A stretch of DNA of 64,000 nt from Megascapheus bottae (lineage: Eukaryota > Chordata > Mammalia > Rodentia > Geomyidae). Made by a program: the position numbers and the translations under genes. Under the pieces are notes generated by a model, which was not told where the DNA came from, made no database searches, and worked only from the letters and a program-made list of their open reading frames with translations. Below, piece by piece: positions 58,866-64,000 of this stretch. Numbering within the stretch: the stretch's first letter is position 1; each line of letters begins with the position of its first letter. The DNA lies in NCBI GenBank assembly GCA_024803745.1, contig JANJXV010000101.1:1815001-1879000 (forward strand), in the 5' to 3' direction.

Positions 58866-58945
58866 TCGGCACAATGCCGAAACGACACCTGACACATAGT
58901 AGATGTCTAAGACACAATGAATGAGTGAATGAATGAAATACAGAC
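58866..58945 (+). mobile_element. Possible L2/MIR 3' tail
   Basis: 'cacctgacacatagtagatg' followed by 'gaatgagtgaatgaatgaa' resembles the shared L2/MIR terminus. Confidence 0.45.
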
Positions 58946-59029
58946 TCCACGAGTACTTCTTCCTCCTCCTCTACGACCTCTAAGGAAGTAGTGAGGCTTG
59001 GATTCTCATGCCTTCTCTTTGAATCTGAA

Positions 59030-59427
59030 TTTTCTTTTGTTCTTTGCATCCAATCTGTCCAAATGACATGCAAGCGTGGCTCCGTCCGTGAAGAATTCAG
59101 ATCCTTAGATTTTAAAACAAACACTGTCTCCCCTAAATCACTGCAATGGATTTGCCTGGGAAAGCGTGTGTCAGAGGGGTCCTTTGCCCCCTTTGTGACC
59201 GCTACGGCCATGAGAAAGCTTCACTGGTGATTACAGGATATTTGAGCCCTGGGATTATCTGGTGATTAGACTCCTTCTGGTGGCAAAGCTGTCTCCTAAC
59301 AAGATTAATTTGGGGGCAACAAGAGGGTAATTATTAATGTATCCGGAAGGCGGCTCCAAGCACTGTTTCCCCAATGAGAGCAGATCTTTGTTTATTTATA
59401 GCTTCCTCTCAGGAGGAACATGGTACA
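59030..59427. promoter_or_regulatory. Conserved non-coding element candidate
   Basis: Eight CpGs in 59041-59357 without a repeat match, including 'ggctccgtccgtgaagaatt', 'gtgaccgctacggccatgag' and 'ccggaaggcggctcc'. AT-rich homeodomain-like cores 'aacaagattaatttggg' and 'gggtaattattaatg' and 'tttgtttatttatag' (forkhead-like) cluster at 59295-59400. No splice or coding signals fit. Confidence 0.4.
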
Positions 59428-59486
59428 GGGAGAGGGAGGGAGGGAGGGAGGGAGAGAGGAAGAGACAGAGAGAGAGAGAGAGAGAA
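59428..59486. repeat. (GGGA)n-(GA)n purine repeat
   Basis: GGGA units followed by a GA run. Confidence 0.95.
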
Positions 59487-59719
59487 CACCAGACCAAGGT
59501 GCACTCACAGAACTTGGAGGATAATTGATTGCTTCAAGTTCAAGGACTTTTGCAGTAAGCAAGAGCCTTTCAGACTCCCAGCATCCTCTGCTCAGGCAGT
59601 AGGCCAATGACAAAAGATCCACCATGAGCCCCCTGCCCGTGTCCCCTCCACCACTGCCTCCTTATGGACTTCCCCACTCTGTCCCCCTATCTCTATCTCC
59701 CCCCTCTGCCTCCATCTCT
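59487..59719. other. Single-copy DNA before an L2
   Basis: The proline-rich frame starting at 59624 lies at the start of L2-like sequence and is not a gene. Confidence 0.4.
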
Positions 59720-60140
59720 TGGCTCTTGTCCTGTCTACCACACCATGGCTGGAAAGACTTTGGGAAAAAAAAAACAACAGACACACCATGCATCTCCTCT
59801 CCAATGACCAGCTCCCATTGCAATCAGAACAAAGCCTGATCCCCAGGAAACCACAAAGCCCTACTGGGCATGGCCCCCAATATTTCCTCAACCTTATCTC
59901 CTCTCCCACTGCAACCCACTTCCCTCCTGCTCTGCCAGACCAGTCACCAGCAGCAACTAAACACAAAGAGCAACGCACACAGCACCCTTTTAAGCACGGC
60001 CATCCTTCGTTTGTCCTGCTTTTCTTTCCCTCTTAACACAGGCTGGCACGCCGAGTGGCTGCCTCTTCTGAGTGTTCTGTACAGGACTTCACAAACTCTC
60101 AGTAAGCCAGTCCTGAGCCATTCCTTGTAGGAGGATTCCC
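59720..60140 (+). mobile_element. L2 LINE 3' region
   Basis: 'atgaccagctcccattgcaa', 'ccacaaagccctactgggca', 'cctcaaccttatctcctctc', 'gccagtcctgagccattcct'-type sequence follows the L2 3' region ('...tacaaggccctgcatgatctggccc...'). P/S-rich frames at 59592-60130 are translations of it. Confidence 0.55.
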
Positions 60141-60459
60141 TCCCTGCCCCTGGCTGCAGAATTTTGTTCAGCCAATCAATACATAACCTTGTTTATTGTG
60201 TGTTGCTCTTTAAAGACCTTTTATCTAATACACTGTGATTCATGAACGTTGAACTGTGGTTGGCAGCCACATAACTCAGGGCTGAACGAAGCTTATCTTG
60301 CATTTCAGCACTGTGTCAGGGAAACTTGAAACAGTAAGCTCATGGACAGAAAACACAGGGAAGGCGAGCATCACAGTCCGGTCACATGTGTCTAAGGGTG
60401 GGCAAAGAAAAGGATGAAAGGCGAGTGTCCGTGACTCCCTCCTGGACTTTGAGAAGCTT
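60141..60459. other. Single-copy DNA, nothing recognised
   Basis: No gene or nameable repeat. Confidence 0.4.
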
Positions 60460-60685
60460 AGGAGGCTGAGATCTGAGGTTCCACGTTCAAATCCAGCCTG
60501 GGCAGACAAATCCAAGAAAGTCTTTTCTCCAATTAAGCAATAAAAAGTTGCAATTAGGGGCACAGCTGAAGTAGTTGAGCACCAACCCTGAGCCTCCTCC
60601 ATCCACCAAAAACCAGCAAACAAACCTTGGAGAGAATGTGTGACTGAGTTCAAGCTCTAATACTGGCATCAAAGAACAAGACAAG
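60460..60685 (+). mobile_element. B1-head/ID-tail composite SINE, 5'-truncated
   Basis: 'agcttaggaggctgagatct', 'ttcaaatccagcctgggcag', 'cttttctccaattaagcaat' and a decayed tail ending 'gagttcaagctctaatactg'. Confidence 0.7.
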
Positions 60686-61077
60686 TAACCAAAAAACCAT
60701 ATACTTTTTTAAAAAATACTATGCCTCGAGATATATGTTTTCATAATTTGTTTCCAAGAGACCATTTTTTTTTGGTAAAATGATTGCACACGGTGATCTT
60801 ATCATTTGTTTGAAATCTACAAATAAAACTTTTTAACAACATAAAAACAAATGGACATTCAAGTGTGGAGTAGTAAAACTGGTAGAACATGGAGACTAAC
60901 GCCTCCCTCTTGAACCTCAGCCCGGCCCAGCAGAACTACATGCATGTCTGTAAAAGGCTGCAGCAGTGCGTTGGGCATTGATCTTGTTACCAATAACAAG
61001 GCAATTCCAAGACAGACATGTCCAATATAGAGTCTGCAAGCCGTGAAAATGGATCTGTATCTCTTATCATCAGTACA
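60686..61077. other. AT-rich DNA, nothing recognised
   Basis: No gene or nameable repeat. Confidence 0.4.
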
Positions 61078-61180
61078 TGATCTGAGTCCCCCACCAGAAT
61101 ATAAACTCTGAGGGATTATGTTTGCCACTATTTCTATTCACTGTTACATCTTCAACTGCTAGAACACAACTCTTAACCAA
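61078..61180 (+). mobile_element. L2 LINE 3' terminus
   Basis: 'tcccccaccagaatataaac', 'tctgagggattatgtttgcc', 'attcactgttacatcttcaa' and 'ctgctagaacacaac' follow the L2 end. Confidence 0.65.
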
Positions 61181-62336
61181 TGTTGGCTGCCTTAGGAAGC
61201 CTGAGGCTCTGTAGTCCAAACACAGACAACACCAAGAACATTTCCATAATTTGTAAATGTGCAGTGAGGCAGCAGGCATACACTGGGGAGGATCTTGAAG
61301 AATTGTCAGCCAGGTAAGTGGTGAATGTTGTAGGTGAGAAGCAAAAGCTCAGAGAAGGACATGGATGACCCAAGAAGACACACAGTTCAGTTGGAGCCGG
61401 AGAAACCTTCCTTTCCTAAGCCATGGCTCAGGCTTTCCTTCTGTTTTTGCTATCGGCCAACACCTTAGAGATGGAATCTCCCTTATTACTGGGACGTCTC
61501 AGGGCATCTGGCTTTGTGGTTCAGAACAAAGTGAGCGTTCAATAAATGCTGACAGATCAGATTACAGGAAAGGAAAGGAGAATTCCCAGAAGATCAAAAG
61601 GCAGCCTGCACTTTCAGCTAAAGTCAATCACACCACCTGGAAGGACTGACTTAATTTTGAAGCGTTAACTCTCACTGGAGAAAAGTTCATGAGGAAGAAA
61701 GTAGGACTCTACCTACATGACTTCCAAGGAATGAAAAAGTAAACTCCAATTGGCTATAAAATGAACAAGAGAATGAGTGTGCGTGTGTGTGCATGTGTAT
61801 TTACTGACTTGGACAACAGAAAAGTCCAGAATTAGGATGGATTTCAAGTGTGGTTTGCTACAGAGAGCCAAAACAGAGTTGAGTTTACTGTTTTGCAGCT
61901 CTGTTTCTCTGCAGTTCTCTTATCCATGTCTGCACAGTGGTTTCCATCATTGTAGAGTCCCAGAGAAAAGCACTGTACACTCCATGGTCCTCACCAAATA
62001 TCCAAGATTCACTATGATTGGATGGGCTTATGTCACTCATCTACCCTTGAACCAATCACCTACACCAGAGAAGGGTTAGAAGCTGTTGATTGGCTGGGCT
62101 GAGTCATAGTCCATAAACATAGTGTCAGATAGAAAGAGGGGTAGGGAAATGACCTCCACAAAATGATCACTCTTTCAGTACACTAAGTAGTTAGGCGAGG
62201 CTAAACAGCTTCCAGGGACTCTCAAAATAGGAACAGAATTTGAGAAATGGCTAGTTAAAAAAATAATTTTCCCTACCAAACATTATTGTTCCACATCTCT
62301 TGCTAAAGTATGGGGATATAGAGTTAAAAATCTTGA
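61181..62336. other. Single-copy DNA, no gene seen
   Basis: A GT run at 61774-61800 and an L2/MIR-like 'gcgttcaataaatgctgaca' near 61535. No exon recognised. Confidence 0.35.
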
Positions 62337-62396
62337 TCTTTCTTTCCTTTTTTTCCTTCCTTCCTTCCTTTCCTTTCCTTCCTGTCTCTCTTTTCT
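62337..62396. repeat. (CCTT)-rich pyrimidine tract
   Basis: TTCC/CTTT repeats with few interruptions. Confidence 0.85.
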
Positions 62397-64000
62397 CTAT
62401 CAATTATAACATAAAAGTATTTTCAGAATAGTTAAGACTAGACTAGGCAAACTCAAGCCTGTTGCAAAGAAAATATCATCCACGTATATAAAAACTGAAA
62501 TAAGAGAGAAAAAAAGAAGGCTTGATCTATACCCACACAAAAGAAATAAATAGCATTGTTTTGGTGTCGTTTTTCTCCTAACATCCTCTCTTTGAATATC
62601 ATACATATACAAGAGGAGGAAAAAAATCTGCAATGATAAGTGAACTCCTTGGCAGAGTTCTTCTAGTCCTGTAATATCCGACAGGTTCATGAATGCCATG
62701 GACGGAACCAACCATTTTCTCCATTCCCTTCTGCATGTCTTCATTCCACTGAAGACGGCCTCACACCCAGACAGACTTCTAACACTTTCTCGTCCTGCTC
62801 TTGTCAGACAGTGACTCTGCTGCTGAGCGTTCTGGCAGAGCAGGCACACTGTGGACAGGAGCCTCTCCTTTTCCCACTGATACCCGCTGCAAAGAAAGCT
62901 TTTTATATCACTTCTGAGACACTTGTTTAAGGTTTGTGCTGAAGTCTGCAAACCAAGCAGACAAGTGCTCAGATTCAGAACTCAGCAATCCCAGCAACGA
63001 TGAGCTGTGGGGAGTTGGGGATTGTCGGAACTCATGGGATGTTGGAATCTATGTGGGTTCCATTACATGATGAGGCTTGTTCAGGCAAGGAACCCGAGGG
63101 GGCCCCTATGCTGTGTGATGGGATGACAGAAAGAAGTGCCTAGCACCAACCCCAGGAATAGACAACATGGTAGATAACAGTGAAGAGTTCTTTTAGAATG
63201 TAGCAGCAAGAAAGAGGTGCCGGATATGTGTGGTCATTTATTAGTTGTTTTTTTTTTCAAATTCGCTCAAGGAGGGGAAAAAAGTGAGGTGCAGATGGAT
63301 TGGCTAGTGTATCTGACAAAAATAAAAAGAGGACTGGTTTGAGGCAGGAATGGATCCAAGGATGAAATTGTGGGTGTGAGCACTGTGTCTCTCCATCTCT
63401 TAGATGGAGTGGCCTGGACTTATGTTCATGTTCCGCACAGGCTTTCTCCAAGTGGAGGGAAATGTTTGGGGTCCCCCGGGGATCCCAGTCACCATTCTTC
63501 ATTCAGCTTTGTGATATGCAATGCTTTCTTCTCTAGCAGAAATTCTAGGGAATTGCCAGAGGAGTGCTCTGATTGGCCTGGCTTAAGTAGAAAACCAACT
63601 TTTGGAACTAGAGGACTGGGGTGGCATGACATGTCAGTCTTGGGGTGCACATCTTCCTTAAGAGTAAGGCCGCCCAATTTAGCACATAAAAAGTTACAGT
63701 GTAAGTATGGATTACACGTGATTCCTTCTCGGGGAGAAATCTGAAACAGGGTGTCTTATGCTTTCTGAACAGTAACTGGGAAAATCACCAGGTTCCCCTG
63801 CCAGGGAAGAGAAGGATTAATTTATAAAGCGCATACATTGGGTAAACCAAGAAACTATTGTCCTTTGGCTCCGTTTCTCTTGGACTTTTTTTTCCCCATG
63901 CTGATAAGAACTTACAATTTGATGGGGAAAACTAGAAACTATGAACCAATGCTTCTCTGCTTAAAAAAAAATAGAAAAAAGCTCCAGAGATTATGAATTT
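62397..64000. other. Single-copy DNA with the longest non-repeat open frame
   Basis: The minus strand is open over 62400-62951 (184 codons counting the stop), but its first codon is TTG. The first ATG comes near the middle, giving about 117 residues. No domain is recognised, the C-terminal part is merely hydrophobic, and there is no promoter or splice evidence. Treated as chance. The rest shows no recognisable gene or repeat. Confidence 0.3.

Noticed and set aside
59592..60130. Proline/serine-rich frames
   Set aside because: They overlap diverged L2 sequence; no known protein is recognised.
62400..62951. Minus-strand frame of about 183 residues
   Set aside because: It starts at TTG, only about 117 residues follow the first ATG, no domain is recognised, the end is generically hydrophobic and no splice or promoter signals accompany it.

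Overview
The window looks like non-coding nuclear DNA from a mammal, most likely a rodent of the Castorimorpha group (kangaroo rat, pocket mouse, beaver and relatives). The lineage call rests on the SINEs. There are many copies of a tRNA-Ala/ID-derived SINE with a 'gtggctcaagtggtagag' module, of a 7SL/B1-like head fused to an ID-like tail, and of an older B1-B1-ID composite. L1 3' ends of one subfamily, L2, MIR and ERVL-MaLR elements complete a normal mammalian repeat landscape. The lineage call is made from memory of these families, not from a search. I recognise no protein-coding exon, rRNA, tRNA gene, CRISPR array or prokaryotic feature. Every long open frame is a microsatellite translation, lies in a repeat, or looks like chance.

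Layout. Bases 1-23,000 look AT-rich and SINE-poor. They hold a solo MaLR LTR (115-602), L1 3' ends in both orientations (640-1296, 3953-4204, 15601-15916, 17127-17208, 17777-18013), an L2 (6860-7335) and a decayed MaLR provirus in minus orientation (about 14140-15120), separated by long featureless stretches. From about 23 kb the DNA becomes richer in G+C, SINEs and microsatellites. Between 40 and 60 kb several single-copy blocks keep CpGs and clustered homeodomain, POU or AT-rich motifs. They look like conserved non-coding elements, the best being 40480-40920. This pattern fits an intron or gene-flanking regulatory region, but the target gene cannot be read from the window.

The clearest structural results concern retrotransposition. 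(1) Perfect target-site duplications of 14-16 bp flank three minus-strand ID-type SINEs and one 190-bp L1 3' end. (2) At 17761-18226 the same target site appears three times, showing an L1 insertion followed by a SINE insertion at its edge. (3) At 44487-45100 one SINE is interrupted by a second in the opposite orientation and again by a third. (4) Four copies of the B1-head/ID-tail SINE run directly into CA/GT microsatellites, suggesting that the SINE tail seeds them. I found no convincing new molecular system. The conserved-looking regulatory blocks and these insertion records are the parts most worth a second look.
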